This document shows positions 35,247 to 43,141 of a DNA stretch of 64,000 nucleotides, piece by piece. Position 1 is the stretch's first letter, and the number at the start of each line of letters is the position of its first letter. This stretch comes from Streptomyces avidinii. Its GTDB lineage: Bacteria; Actinomycetota; Actinomycetes; Streptomycetales; Streptomycetaceae. The translations under genes and the position numbers were made by a program. Under the pieces are notes generated by a model. The model made no database searches and had not been told where the DNA came from. It saw only the letters and a list, made by a program, of their open reading frames with translations. The stretch lies in contig NZ_BMVL01000007.1 of assembly GCF_014650695.1 (NCBI RefSeq), forward strand, positions 288,810 to 352,809, given 5' to 3'.

Positions 35247-37328
35247 ATGGCCACCAACACCGCACCTTCCACGGGGCCGGTGTGGGACTGGAGCGCCGGT
35301 CACGGACCCGTGACCGGCGCCCTGTCCGCCACCACCGGCGCGTTCGCCGTCTCCACCATCGGCGCCCTCACCCACATGCCCCCCACCTGGGCCCTGGCCG
35401 CCGGCACCGTCGGCGCGATCGGCCACACCGCCACCGGCCTCCGCCAAAAGCTCGCCGGCCGCACCATCGGCGCGCGGGCCGCGTCCTGGCTCCTGGGATC
35501 CGGCTGGACGACCTGGGCCATCGCCACCGGCCCTCTCACCTGGTCCGCCCTCGGTTCCCTGGCCGTGATCGGGGTCGGCATGGGAGCCGCCGCCCGCTCC
35601 GTGGGCCTCTACGAGGAGGCCCGGGAGTTGGAAGCGATTGCCGCGGCCGAACGGCAGGTCGCCCGGGAGCTGTCGGCCGGACGCCGGGCGATCGCCGCGG
35701 AATGGGTCGATCGGATCGAGCGGGTCTGTCACATCACCATCCGCGTCCTCGCGGTCGAGACCTGGCCGACCGGCGCCGGGTTCACCATCGACGCGGAGCT
35801 GCCCTCGGGCGGCACCACCTACGACAGGATCGCCGCCGAGTCCGCACGCCTCGCGGCCGATGCCAGGCTCCCGCACGGCTGCACCGCCATCGCGAGCCGC
35901 GGCATCGACCAAGGGCGCGTCCTGATCGACGTCACCACCGTCAACGTGCTGGAGCAGGAGACCCCCTACCCCGACGGATACGGCCCCCTGTCCATCCACA
36001 CCGGCATCCCCTGGGGCTACCGCACCAACGCCGAAGAGATCTGCGCCTACCTGCGCGAGCAGTGCGCGCTGGTGGTCGGCCCGACCGGATCGGGCAAGTC
36101 GAACATGATCCACGTCATCCTTGCCGGGTTCGCCCGCGCCGAGGACATGCTGACCTGGGTCATCGACCTCAACGCCGGCGGCGCCGGACTGCCCTGGGTC
36201 CGCCCCGCCATGACCGCAGACCCGGACAAGGAGGTACGGCCGGGCATCGACTGGCTCGCCTCCACCCACACAGAAGCCCTCCTCATGCTGGAGGCCGCCC
36301 TCCGCGTCGGGCTCCACCGCAAACAGGCGTACCAGGACCTGATGGCCAAGGCGAACACCGACCTGCTCCCGATCTCGCCGGAGATCCCGCAGATCATGCT
36401 GGTCATCGACGAAGGCGCCGAGATCCTCGCCAGCAGCGACCCGCAGATGCGGATCCTGGCGAAGAAGATCCTCGAAGTGATCCGGATGCTCCGCTCCGCC
36501 GGCATCCGCACCGTCCTCACCGCGCTCGGCGCCACCGGCTCCGTGCTCGGCAACCTGATGATCCGCCGGGAGGGCAAGGTCAGGGTCGCGCTCACCGGCG
36601 GCGAAACCGAGGGCATGGACCTGGCCAAGCTGTTCCCCGGCACCCGCGGACTCCGAGTCGACCAGGCCCCTTACAAGGGCGCCGGGTTCATGGGAACCCC
36701 GGAGTCACCGGCGGCACTGTTCAAGACGTGGCGGATCCTCCCGAACCAGATCCGCGACATCGTCCACGCCACCTCCGACCGGCACCCCCGACTCGACGCG
36801 ATCTCCGCTCAGGCCGCAGGCCCCGACTACACCCACCGCTGGGACCCGGCACGCACACCGTGGCTGACCAACCCCGCCACCCCGACCCCCTCCGCCGCTC
36901 CGGACACCGCAACGGGAGCGGCCCGTCCGGTCGGCAGGAGCGGGAGCCTGAACCTTAAGGCGCTGCGGGACGAGCCCACCGGACCGGGCGCCATCGACGA
37001 GGACGCGTTGGCGGAAGAGTTCATGCGGCAGATCGACGCCAAGTTCGGCACCACCGAACCGGCGACCGAGCCCCGGACACCGGCACCCGGACTGAACCTG
37101 TCCGCACTCCGCGACGAGAAGGACACCGGGCCCGGTTGGCTCCCGGACGCGATCACCGCGATCCGGGACGCCGGCACCGACGGGCTGAAGCCCGCCGCCA
37201 TCGCCGATCTCGTCGGCAAGGGCCGAGAGTCGGTCCGCAAGGCACTCAAAGGCGCCGCCGAACGCGGTGAACTGATCTACCGCGACCGGGGCCCGCACTC
37301 CGTATACGTACACCCCGACCACGCCTGA
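35247..37328 (+). CDS. traB: TraB-type conjugative DNA translocase (FtsK/SpoIIIE)
   Basis: 693 aa. N-terminal membrane part (ALSATTGAFAVSTIGALTHMPPTWALAAGTVGAIG and ASWLLGSGWTTWAIATGPLTWSALGSLAVIGVGMGAA), then the motor: Walker A GPTGSGKS (~278), Walker B LVIDEGAE, and a sensor-like TALGATGS. The last ~70 residues form a winged helix (WLPDAITAIRDAGTDGLKPAAIADLVGKGRESVRKALKGAAERGELIYRD) that should read the element's short DNA repeats. TraB proteins move double-stranded DNA between mycelia as a hexamer. The 7-bp repeat array directly after the stop is the candidate recognition site. Confidence 0.93.
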   Translation: MATNTAPSTGPVWDWSAGHGPVTGALSATTGAFAVSTIGALTHMPPTWALAAGTVGAIGHTATGLRQKLAGRTIGARAASWLLGSGWTTWAIATGPLTWSALGSLAVIGVGMGAAARSVGLYEEARELEAIAAAERQVARELSAGRRAIAAEWVDRIERVCHITIRVLAVETWPTGAGFTIDAELPSGGTTYDRIAAESARLAADARLPHGCTAIASRGIDQGRVLIDVTTVNVLEQETPYPDGYGPLSIHTGIPWGYRTNAEEICAYLREQCALVVGPTGSGKSNMIHVILAGFARAEDMLTWVIDLNAGGAGLPWVRPAMTADPDKEVRPGIDWLASTHTEALLMLEAALRVGLHRKQAYQDLMAKANTDLLPISPEIPQIMLVIDEGAEILASSDPQMRILAKKILEVIRMLRSAGIRTVLTALGATGSVLGNLMIRREGKVRVALTGGETEGMDLAKLFPGTRGLRVDQAPYKGAGFMGTPESPAALFKTWRILPNQIRDIVHATSDRHPRLDAISAQAAGPDYTHRWDPARTPWLTNPATPTPSAAPDTATGAARPVGRSGSLNLKALRDEPTGPGAIDEDALAEEFMRQIDAKFGTTEPATEPRTPAPGLNLSALRDEKDTGPGWLPDAITAIRDAGTDGLKPAAIADLVGKGRESVRKALKGAAERGELIYRDRGPHSVYVHPDHA

Positions 37329-37344
37329 ACCCCCCACACAGAGC

Positions 37345-37485
37345 TACCGCCTACTGCCTACCGCCCACACCCCACTGGGCAGTAGAACGCCCTCCTACTG
37401 CCCACAGATGCCCCTTCAACAGGCAATTGGGCAGTAGCCACTAGGCAGTAGGCAGTGGGCGGTAGGCAGTGGGCGGTAGGCAGTA
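37345..37485. repeat. array of 7-bp GGC(A/G)GT(A/G) repeats, candidate clt/TRS
   Basis: Twelve 7-nt units. Six are directly repeated with no spacer at 37444-37485; three more are back to back in inverted orientation at 37345-37365; single units sit at 37378, 37396 (inverted) and 37430. The array starts 16 nt after the traB stop, where streptomycete plasmids carry their transfer locus (clt) with TraB recognition repeats. The rest of 37329-37565 holds no gene. Confidence 0.75.
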
Positions 37486-37565
37486 ACCCGCCACGCAGAG
37501 CAACCAACCACCGCGGGCGGCCCCAGCCACAAACGGGCCGCCCGCGCCGCGTACAGGAGCCTGCA

Positions 37566-38057
37566 ATGCCCTATGGACCCACCCGCACGAGCACCTCCCC
37601 CACCGCCCGTTACGGCGATCCCATCTACTACCCGACAGCCATCCAGCAGCCGATCTTGCTGCCCACGGAACTGCCGCCCGGGGTCGAGATGGTCACCCTC
37701 CCCGGCGGCTACCGCACCCTCGCCTACACCCACCCCCAGCCCACCGAACCGGCGCCCGCTCCGGCCGTGCAGCCGATACCGGCGTGGGCGAAGACCACCG
37801 CCCTGCTAGCCCCGACCATCGGCGGCGGCATCGCCGCGGCCGGGTTCGGGATGTCCTACGCCGCACCCGGAGTCCTCGCCATGGCCGAAGCCCTCTGGGC
37901 CGCCGTCGCGCTCATCGCCGCCGGCACCCTCGCACCGCTCCTCCTCCGCACCGGCAGCAGCCGCGCCCACCGTCGCGGGTCGGTGCAGCACATCACGCAG
38001 AACATCACCGCGACCGGCCTGTTCGGAAAGGCCAGCGGCACCCTCAACAACCGCTGA
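37566..38057 (+). CDS. small membrane protein of the element (Spd-like)
   Basis: 163 aa. Pro/Thr-rich N-terminal half (RYGDPIYYPTAIQQPILLPTELPPGVEMVTLPGGYRTLAY) and two hydrophobic helices (TALLAPTIGGGIAAAGFGMSYAAPGVLAMAEALWAAVALIAAGTLAPLLL) followed by a basic tail. AGGAG upstream. Likely involved in spread; no closer identification. Confidence 0.75.
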   Translation: MPYGPTRTSTSPTARYGDPIYYPTAIQQPILLPTELPPGVEMVTLPGGYRTLAYTHPQPTEPAPAPAVQPIPAWAKTTALLAPTIGGGIAAAGFGMSYAAPGVLAMAEALWAAVALIAAGTLAPLLLRTGSSRAHRRGSVQHITQNITATGLFGKASGTLNNR

Positions 38058-38066
38058 AGGAGAACT

Positions 38067-38345
38067 GTGCGACTCCGCATCCGGCGCACCACCTGGCCCC
38101 GCCCGGCCCTGATCCTGACCGACACCCCTCACCCTGCCTGCCCGGACTGTGGTGGGGAGGGCGGACACAACCGCGACTACGGCGACTACGAGACCGGCGA
38201 GTACGCGGGCACCGAGTGGGACCCCTGCCACTGCTGGGACGAAACCCGCAGCAGGGTCCTGCTCCCGCTCCCGCGCTTTCCCCGGCGCCGCCGCGACAGC
38301 ACGGACCCCTGGGGCGGCGCCCACACCGACGAGCCCCCGTTCTGA
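38067..38345 (+). CDS. small zinc-finger-like protein
   Basis: 92 aa from GTG, with GAAGGAG upstream. Contains CPDCGGEGG (DnaJ-type half finger) and CHCW, plus a basic C-terminus (LPRFPRRRRDSTD). 9 nt after the membrane protein. Function unknown. Confidence 0.7.
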   Translation: MRLRIRRTTWPRPALILTDTPHPACPDCGGEGGHNRDYGDYETGEYAGTEWDPCHCWDETRSRVLLPLPRFPRRRRDSTDPWGGAHTDEPPF

Positions 38346-38432
38346 CCACACGAAAAGGGCGGCCCCCGTCTCGGCAAAGTCCGGGGCCGCCCTCGTCCAC
38401 AACCCATCAACAGACCTGTGGAGGTCACCAGC

Positions 38433-39362
38433 ATGACCCACTCCACCGCCATTCGGCGAGACCCCACCGGCGACCGGCCGTTACTCCTGGACGCCGCCCT
38501 GACCTTTGCTGGCCGAGGCTGGCCGATCTTCCCGCTCCGCCCCGGCTCAAAGGCCCCCGCCCTGCACCGCCAGGAGCGCTGCCCCCTCACTGGTGTCTGC
38601 GGCGACGGGCACGTGAAGTGGGAGCAGCGCGCCACTACCGACCAGACCGCCATCGCCAGGTGCTGGAGCCACAAGCCGTACAACATCGGATTGGCCACCG
38701 GCCCGGCCGGGCTGATCGTGGTCGACCTCGACATGCCCAAGGCGAACAGCGGTCAGGACGCGCCTGACGGCGCGCACAACCTGTTGGCGCTCTGCGAGCG
38801 CGCCGGGCAGGCCGTCCCTGCAACCCTCACCGTCCGGACTCCCTCCGGCGGGACCCACCTGTACTTCACCGCCCCCGACGGCATCCGGCTCGGGAACACG
38901 GCGGGCAAACTGGCCCCGCTCATCGACACCCGCGCCCACGGCGGATACGTCGTCGCCCCCGGCAGCACCACAGCGGCCGGTACCTACGAGATCACCGACG
39001 ACTCCCCGGTCGCCGAACTCCCCGCATGGCTGCTGGCTCTCCTCCGGCCCCCGGCGCCGCGCCCGCTCTGCCTGCGGATGCCGGGAGCGGTCCGCGGCGG
39101 CAGCGCGGCCCGCGCCGCACTGGGCGCCGAGTGCGACGTGGTCCGGCAGGCGCCTGCGAAGCAGGCGAACAACACGCTCAACCGCAGCGCCTTCAAGGTG
39201 GGGCGCTTCGTCGCGTGGGGCGACCTCCCCCGCGAGGAGGTTGAGGAGGCCTTCCAAGCGGCGGGGGAGGACCGCGGACTCACCGTGGCCGAGTGCCGCG
39301 CCACGATCCGCTCCGCCCTCGACAGCTCCGCCCGCACGGTCCGCGCCCGGGAGACGGCATGA
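38433..39362 (+). CDS. bifunctional DNA primase/polymerase (prim-pol)
   Basis: 309 aa. Prim-pol AEP core: AALTFAGRGWPIFPLRPGSKAPAL, IGLATGPAGLIVVDLDMPK (catalytic D-x-D), TVRTPSGGTHLYFTAPDG and HGGYVVAPGSTTAAGTYE with the conserved His. A helical C-terminal tail (LNRSAFKVGRFVAWGDLPREEVEEAFQAAGEDRGLTVAECRATIRSALDSSAR) is the usual PriCT-like part. ATG at 38433 has GGAGGT 7 nt upstream. Makes primers or extends DNA for autonomous replication of the excised element. Overlaps the next gene by 4 nt. Confidence 0.9.
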   Translation: MTHSTAIRRDPTGDRPLLLDAALTFAGRGWPIFPLRPGSKAPALHRQERCPLTGVCGDGHVKWEQRATTDQTAIARCWSHKPYNIGLATGPAGLIVVDLDMPKANSGQDAPDGAHNLLALCERAGQAVPATLTVRTPSGGTHLYFTAPDGIRLGNTAGKLAPLIDTRAHGGYVVAPGSTTAAGTYEITDDSPVAELPAWLLALLRPPAPRPLCLRMPGAVRGGSAARAALGAECDVVRQAPAKQANNTLNRSAFKVGRFVAWGDLPREEVEEAFQAAGEDRGLTVAECRATIRSALDSSARTVRARETA

Positions 39363-39712
39363 CAACCCACCCCCATCCCCCCTTGGAAGGCCCCACCCAC
39401 ATCCCTGCCGGAACCAGCCCCGCCGAACCGGCCCCCGCCCCCGACGGCCGTAGCGCGCTGAGGGTCGTCGCCGAAGGCGTCCCTTCATCTGTCCGCCCTG
39501 ACCCACACGCCGACGACGGACGCCGGCCCATCGCCTGGCTCCACATCAACGCCCCCGGACGCGGCGTCACCCCGTCCGTCCGGTCGTGGTGCCGGTGCGG
39601 GCGGGACCTGTTCGCTGCGGGCCAGCGACGCGCTCTCGCCCTAGTCGACGACCACAACGTCCACCGCACCATCTGCCCTCTGCGGGCCGACGACAGGAGT
39701 GCAGCCGCATGA
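39359..39712 (+). CDS. small protein between prim-pol and Rep
   Basis: 117 aa. Disordered N-terminus (TTHPHPPLEGPTHIPAGTSPAEPAPAPDGRS) then a Cys/His piece (SWCRCGRDLFAAGQRRALALVDDHNVHRTICPLRADD) that could bind zinc. ATGA overlaps at both ends couple it to prim-pol and the DUF3631 gene. Role unknown. Confidence 0.75.
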   Translation: MTTHPHPPLEGPTHIPAGTSPAEPAPAPDGRSALRVVAEGVPSSVRPDPHADDGRRPIAWLHINAPGRGVTPSVRSWCRCGRDLFAAGQRRALALVDDHNVHRTICPLRADDRSAAA

Positions 39713-40869
39713 CTCTCACCACCGTCCTTCCCGCCCCCGCTGACACCACCGAGGCCCAGGAGCAGGGGCCGGAGGGAGCGGCCGTCCTCGACGCGGTGGA
39801 GGCCTTCCACCGCCGCTTCAACGTGTTTCCGAGCGAGGCCGCCTACGTCGCCGTCGTGCTGTGGGACGCGCACGCACACCTCCTCGACACGTTCGACGCC
39901 ACGCCCCGGATCGCGTTCCTCTCCCCGGAACCCGGGTCTGGGAAGTCTCGGGCGCTGGAGATCGTGGAGACCCTCGTGCCCGCGCCGATGGTCGCCGTCA
40001 ATGCCTCCCCGGCCGCGCTCTTCCGCGCCGTCTCTGGAGGCGAGGGACGTCCGACGATCCTCTTCGACGAGATCGATACCGTCTTCGGCCCCAAGGCCGG
40101 TGAGAACGAGGAACTGCGCGGGTTCATCAACGCAGGCCACCGCCGCTCCGGCGTCACCTACCGCTGTGTCAGCGACGGACAGGGCAACCAGTCCGTCGTC
40201 GCCTTCCCGTCGTACTGCGCCCTCGCCGTCGCCGGACTAGGGAACCTGCCGGACACGATCCTGACCCGCTCCGTGGTCGTCCGCATGCGCCGCCGGGCCC
40301 GCAACGAGCGCGTCGAACCGTTCCGTGCCCGCCTCCACACCTCCGAAGGCCATGCTCTGCGCGACAGGCTCGCAGGCTGGGCCGACACCGTCCGCGACCG
40401 CGTCATGGGCGCCTTCCCCGTCATGCCCGACGGGGTCACCGACCGGCCGGCCGACGTATGGGAACCGCTCCTCGCCGTCGCGGACGCGGCCGGCGGGGAC
40501 TGGCCGGAGCGGGGCCGCGTCGCCTGCCTGGAACTGGTCAATGCCTCCCAGAGCGACGACAAGGCCAGCATCGGGATCCGTCTTCTCACCGACCTGCGCG
40601 ACCACGTTTTCGGCGACATCCCTCGCCTGCCCACCGCCGCTGTACTCGAACAGCTCCGCTCTCTCGACGAAGCGCCTTGGGGGGATATGGCGAACGGCCG
40701 GCCGCTCGACGCCCGAGGCCTGGGGCAGATGCTCCGCGAGTACATGACCGTGGACAACAAGCCCATCGTCGCGAGGAACATCAAGAGCGCGGGCGCAGTC
40801 CTCAAGGGCTACTACGCCGCCGACCTCGCCGATGCCTGGATTCGGTACTGCCCGCCCCCCACCCCCTGA
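39709..40869 (+). CDS. DUF3631 replication protein (P-loop helicase-like)
   Basis: 386 aa. P-loop LSPEPGSGKSRALEIVETL (~75), Walker B TILFDEID, the sensor-like motif LPDTILTRSVVVRMRRR, and the DUF3631 C-terminal part (NGRPLDARGLGQMLREYMTVDNKPIVARNIKSAGAVLKGYYAADLADAWIRYCPP), which resembles a winged helix. With prim-pol it makes a primase-helicase pair that would replicate the excised element. The iteron array directly downstream is the candidate origin. Differs from the RepSA type of pSAM2. Confidence 0.85.
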   Translation: MTLTTVLPAPADTTEAQEQGPEGAAVLDAVEAFHRRFNVFPSEAAYVAVVLWDAHAHLLDTFDATPRIAFLSPEPGSGKSRALEIVETLVPAPMVAVNASPAALFRAVSGGEGRPTILFDEIDTVFGPKAGENEELRGFINAGHRRSGVTYRCVSDGQGNQSVVAFPSYCALAVAGLGNLPDTILTRSVVVRMRRRARNERVEPFRARLHTSEGHALRDRLAGWADTVRDRVMGAFPVMPDGVTDRPADVWEPLLAVADAAGGDWPERGRVACLELVNASQSDDKASIGIRLLTDLRDHVFGDIPRLPTAAVLEQLRSLDEAPWGDMANGRPLDARGLGQMLREYMTVDNKPIVARNIKSAGAVLKGYYAADLADAWIRYCPPPTP

Positions 40870-40875
40870 AAAGAG

Positions 40876-41076
40876 CGCTACCGCCGCTACCTCCGCTACC
40901 TCGCAGGTCAGAGCACCTGTGAGAGGTAGCGGCAACACCTGCGGTAGCGGCGAAACACCGCTACCGGCGTGGCCCCGGCAACAGGCCGGGGCCACGCACT
41001 CATCCGCTACCGCTACCCCTTCCGCTACCAAAACACCGCCCCTGACCTGCGCGGTAGCGGAGTAGCGGCGGTAGCG
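40876..41076. repeat. CGCTACC iterons with a central hairpin, candidate replication origin
   Basis: Eleven exact copies of CGCTACC or its complement GGTAGCG in 201 nt (plus strand at 40876, 40885, 40894, 40959, 41005, 41011, 41023; complement at 40925, 40943, 41053, 41070) and one variant at 41061. A perfect 13-bp hairpin with a 5-nt loop lies at 40967-40997. The array is directly downstream of the DUF3631 gene and before xis. The rest of the 290-nt gap shows no gene. Confidence 0.75.
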
Positions 41077-41159
41077 GACATCTGAGAGGGGAGGCCGACG
41101 TGCCTTCCACTCCTCAGCGCTCATTGAGCCTCATCGACTGACTTCACGAGGAGATGACG

Positions 41160-41366
41160 ATGGCAACGTCCCGACGGCCGCGAACGCCGGTGGACGAATG
41201 GCTGCCTCTCACCGAGGTACTTGAGGAACTCGGCATCACCCGCGCCACCTGGTACCGCTGGCGAAACCGTGGCTACGGCCCGGCGGCGCGCCGCCTTCCG
41301 AACGGTCACCTTCGGGTGCGCCGAAGTGTTCTGGACGAGTTCAACAACGGCCTGGAGGCTGCGTGA
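41160..41366 (+). CDS. xis: excisionase (MerR-like HTH)
   Basis: 68 aa: DEWLPLTEVLEELGITRATWYRWRNRGYGPAARRLPNGHLRVRRSVLDEFNNGLEAA, a typical Xis/HTH_17 domain. GGAG lies 6 nt before the ATG at 41160; an ATG two codons upstream is too close to the SD. Its end overlaps the integrase start by 4 nt (GTGA). Directs excision together with Int. Confidence 0.88.
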   Translation: MATSRRPRTPVDEWLPLTEVLEELGITRATWYRWRNRGYGPAARRLPNGHLRVRRSVLDEFNNGLEAA

Positions 41367-42724
41367 CCGACTGGAGCTACACGGTCAAGATGTGGGCCAT
41401 CCGCAAGCGGCCCTATCGGAAGCCCTACCAACTCCGTTGGCAGGTCGGGATCCGACCTCACTCCGAGTCGTTCCTGACGCTCGGGCTTGCAGAGAGCCGG
41501 CGCGCGCAGCTCATCACCGCCGCACGGGCCGGGGAGCCCTTCGACGTCGACAGCGGGCTCCCCCGGTCGTTGATCCAGCGAGAGAAGGACATCCCCTGGT
41601 ACCAGCACGCCCGGAACTACATCGAGATGAAGTGGGACCACTCCCCCGCCAGCACGCGAAAGACCCTGGCCGAAGCCATGGCCACGGTCACCATGGCCCT
41701 GGTGAAGGACACGAAGGGCATGGCCGAGCCGAGCGTCGCCCGGCGCGTGCTCTACAGCTGGGCCTTCAACGTGCACCAGTGGGACAAGGAGCAGCCGGAC
41801 GAAGTGCAGGCAGTGTTGGCGTGGTTCGAGCGGAAGTCCGTTCCGGTGTCGGCCCTCTCTGAGCGGATGCTCGCGCGGAAGGCCTTGAACGCCTGCACCA
41901 AGCGGCTGGACGGGAAGACGTCCGCAGGGTCCGTCATCACCCGGAAGCGAGCCATCTTCCACCAGGCCCTCGGCTACGCGGTGGACGCGGAGCTGCTCGC
42001 GGAGAACCCTCTCCATTCCCTCCAGTGGTCGGCTCCCGAGAAGGTTGACGAAGAACTGGACCGCGCGTGCGTGCCCGGTCCAGAGCTCGCCGAGCAGCTA
42101 CTGGCCGGGGTTCGATCGCAGGGGGCGCGCGGACGGCATCTGGAAGCCTTCTTCGCCTGCATCCTCTATGCCGCCGCGCGCCCCGGGGAGACGGTCGGGC
42201 TGCGGGCCACGGACTTCCACCTGCCCCGGCGAGGCTGGGGGACGGTGTGGCTACGGGAAAGCCGACCGCGTGCCGGCCGTTCCTGGACGGACTCCGGCGA
42301 GGCCCACGATCGGAAGGGGCTCAAGCACCGGCCGCGCAGCGCCGTACGGCAAGTCCCGATCCCGCCGCAGCTGGTGTCACTGCTGCGATGGCACATCACG
42401 GTCCACGGCGTCGCGGCGGACGGGCGACTCTTCCGGACGGCTCGCGGCGGCATGGTGCAGGAGAGCGGGTACGGAGAGGTGTGGGCGGAGGCCAGGGCCA
42501 AAGTTCTCAACCCACAGGATCAGGCGTCCAAGCTGGCAAAACGACCCTATGACCTTCGCCACACAGCGGTGTCAACCTGGCTGAGCGCTGGGGTGGAGCC
42601 GCAGATCGTCGCCGAGCGGGCCGGCCACAGCCTGGCGGTGCTCTTCCGGGTGTACGCGAAGTTCCTAAAGGACGGGGAGGAGGCAGCGAACGCCAAGATC
42701 TCCGCGCGTCTGGACCGGCGGTAG
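41363..42724 (+). CDS. int: tyrosine site-specific integrase
   Basis: 453 aa from GTG 41363. N-terminal arm-binding part (YRKPYQLRWQVGIRPHSESFLT), SAM-like core-binding domain (~75-200), and the catalytic domain with Arg (ARPGETVGLRATD), RPYDLRHTAVSTWLSAG (Arg/His), AERAGHSL, and the nucleophile Tyr in LFRVYAKFL. All catalytic residues appear present. Lies 118 nt from attR, as usual. It would recombine attP with tRNA-Tyr. Confidence 0.93.
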   Translation: MTDWSYTVKMWAIRKRPYRKPYQLRWQVGIRPHSESFLTLGLAESRRAQLITAARAGEPFDVDSGLPRSLIQREKDIPWYQHARNYIEMKWDHSPASTRKTLAEAMATVTMALVKDTKGMAEPSVARRVLYSWAFNVHQWDKEQPDEVQAVLAWFERKSVPVSALSERMLARKALNACTKRLDGKTSAGSVITRKRAIFHQALGYAVDAELLAENPLHSLQWSAPEKVDEELDRACVPGPELAEQLLAGVRSQGARGRHLEAFFACILYAAARPGETVGLRATDFHLPRRGWGTVWLRESRPRAGRSWTDSGEAHDRKGLKHRPRSAVRQVPIPPQLVSLLRWHITVHGVAADGRLFRTARGGMVQESGYGEVWAEARAKVLNPQDQASKLAKRPYDLRHTAVSTWLSAGVEPQIVAERAGHSLAVLFRVYAKFLKDGEEAANAKISARLDRR

Positions 42725-42842
42725 CGAACGGCCAAACCGCAGGTCGGATCCCGGATTCCCGTCCACGCCCCGTCCACAGACGCTGGTAGAGAGCGTGCGT
42801 CAACGAGACAGAGCGAGACAGTCCACTGTCCGTGTTCGAAAA
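42725..42842. other. spacer between int and attR with possible arm sites
   Basis: Contains GACAGT-CC-ACTGTC (42817-42830) and a repeated (G/A)CGAGACA. They may be integrase arm-binding sites; this is a guess from position. Confidence 0.3.
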
Positions 42843-42933
42843 CGAAAGAACCCCCGTTCGCTGCGTTTCCGCAGATGAACGGGGGTTCCACTCGCGTGGC
42901 GGCGCCAGGGTTCGAACCTGGGTAGGCTGAGCC
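42843..42933. repeat. attR: right 91-nt direct repeat of the AICE
   Basis: Matches 25261-25351 with 5 differences, all in the first 29 nt. Three of them lie in the small inner stem of the hairpin after the tRNA, where CTGTG/CACAG on the left becomes CTGCG/CGCAG on the right, so pairing is kept. Confidence 0.9.
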
Positions 42934-42941
42934 ACACCGCC
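42897..42941 (-). pseudogene. tRNA-Tyr remnant lacking D-arm and anticodon arm
   Basis: On the minus strand the acceptor 5' strand GGCGGTG and the linker TG are followed directly by the variable arm (GCTCAGCC), T-arm and 3' strand CGCCGCC-A. The acceptor stem pairs, but the D-arm and whole anticodon arm are absent: 45 nt remain of an expected ~85. As written it cannot act as a tRNA. Confidence 0.85.
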
Positions 42942-43141
42942 AAGAGTTGCTGCCGTTTTTTCCGCCTTTCGGCGGCGCTCCCCGGCAACGACGTAAACGA
43001 TACCTGATGACCGGGGGTGCTTCACCACCGGATTGATCAGCGCTGCGGGTGGGCGCGGTGGCTAGGCTTTGCCGAGCGGGCCGGGGATGTCCGGCCGCGC
43101 CCTCCGGGGTGATCACAACCGACTTCAAGGAGCCACAGCAC
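42942..43141. other. spacer between tRNA-Tyr remnant and yajQ
   Basis: Holds a CCGCC-tttc-GGCGG hairpin next to a run of T (plus strand, around 42955-42975) and should hold the old tRNA-Tyr promoter and the yajQ promoter. No gene seen. Confidence 0.4.

Larger units (their letters stand above)
25261..42933. mobile_element. actinomycete integrative and conjugative element (AICE) in tRNA-Tyr
   Basis: About 17.6 kb bounded by the 91-nt direct repeats. Content is that of an AICE: Xis and tyrosine integrase next to attR, prim-pol and DUF3631 replication proteins, an FtsK/SpoIIIE-type TraB translocase, Spd proteins, and GntR/NUDIX and XRE regulators. SLP1 of S. coelicolor is known to use tRNA-Tyr. 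Gene order from attR leftwards (int, xis, rep, prim-pol, small proteins, traB, spd, regulators) matches that type. The left arm (25.4-28 kb) is cargo with lower GC. Confidence 0.93.

Noticed and set aside
37345..41076. CRISPR array made by the two short-repeat regions
   Set aside because: Units are 7 nt, in both orientations, with no spacers of fixed size and no cas genes.
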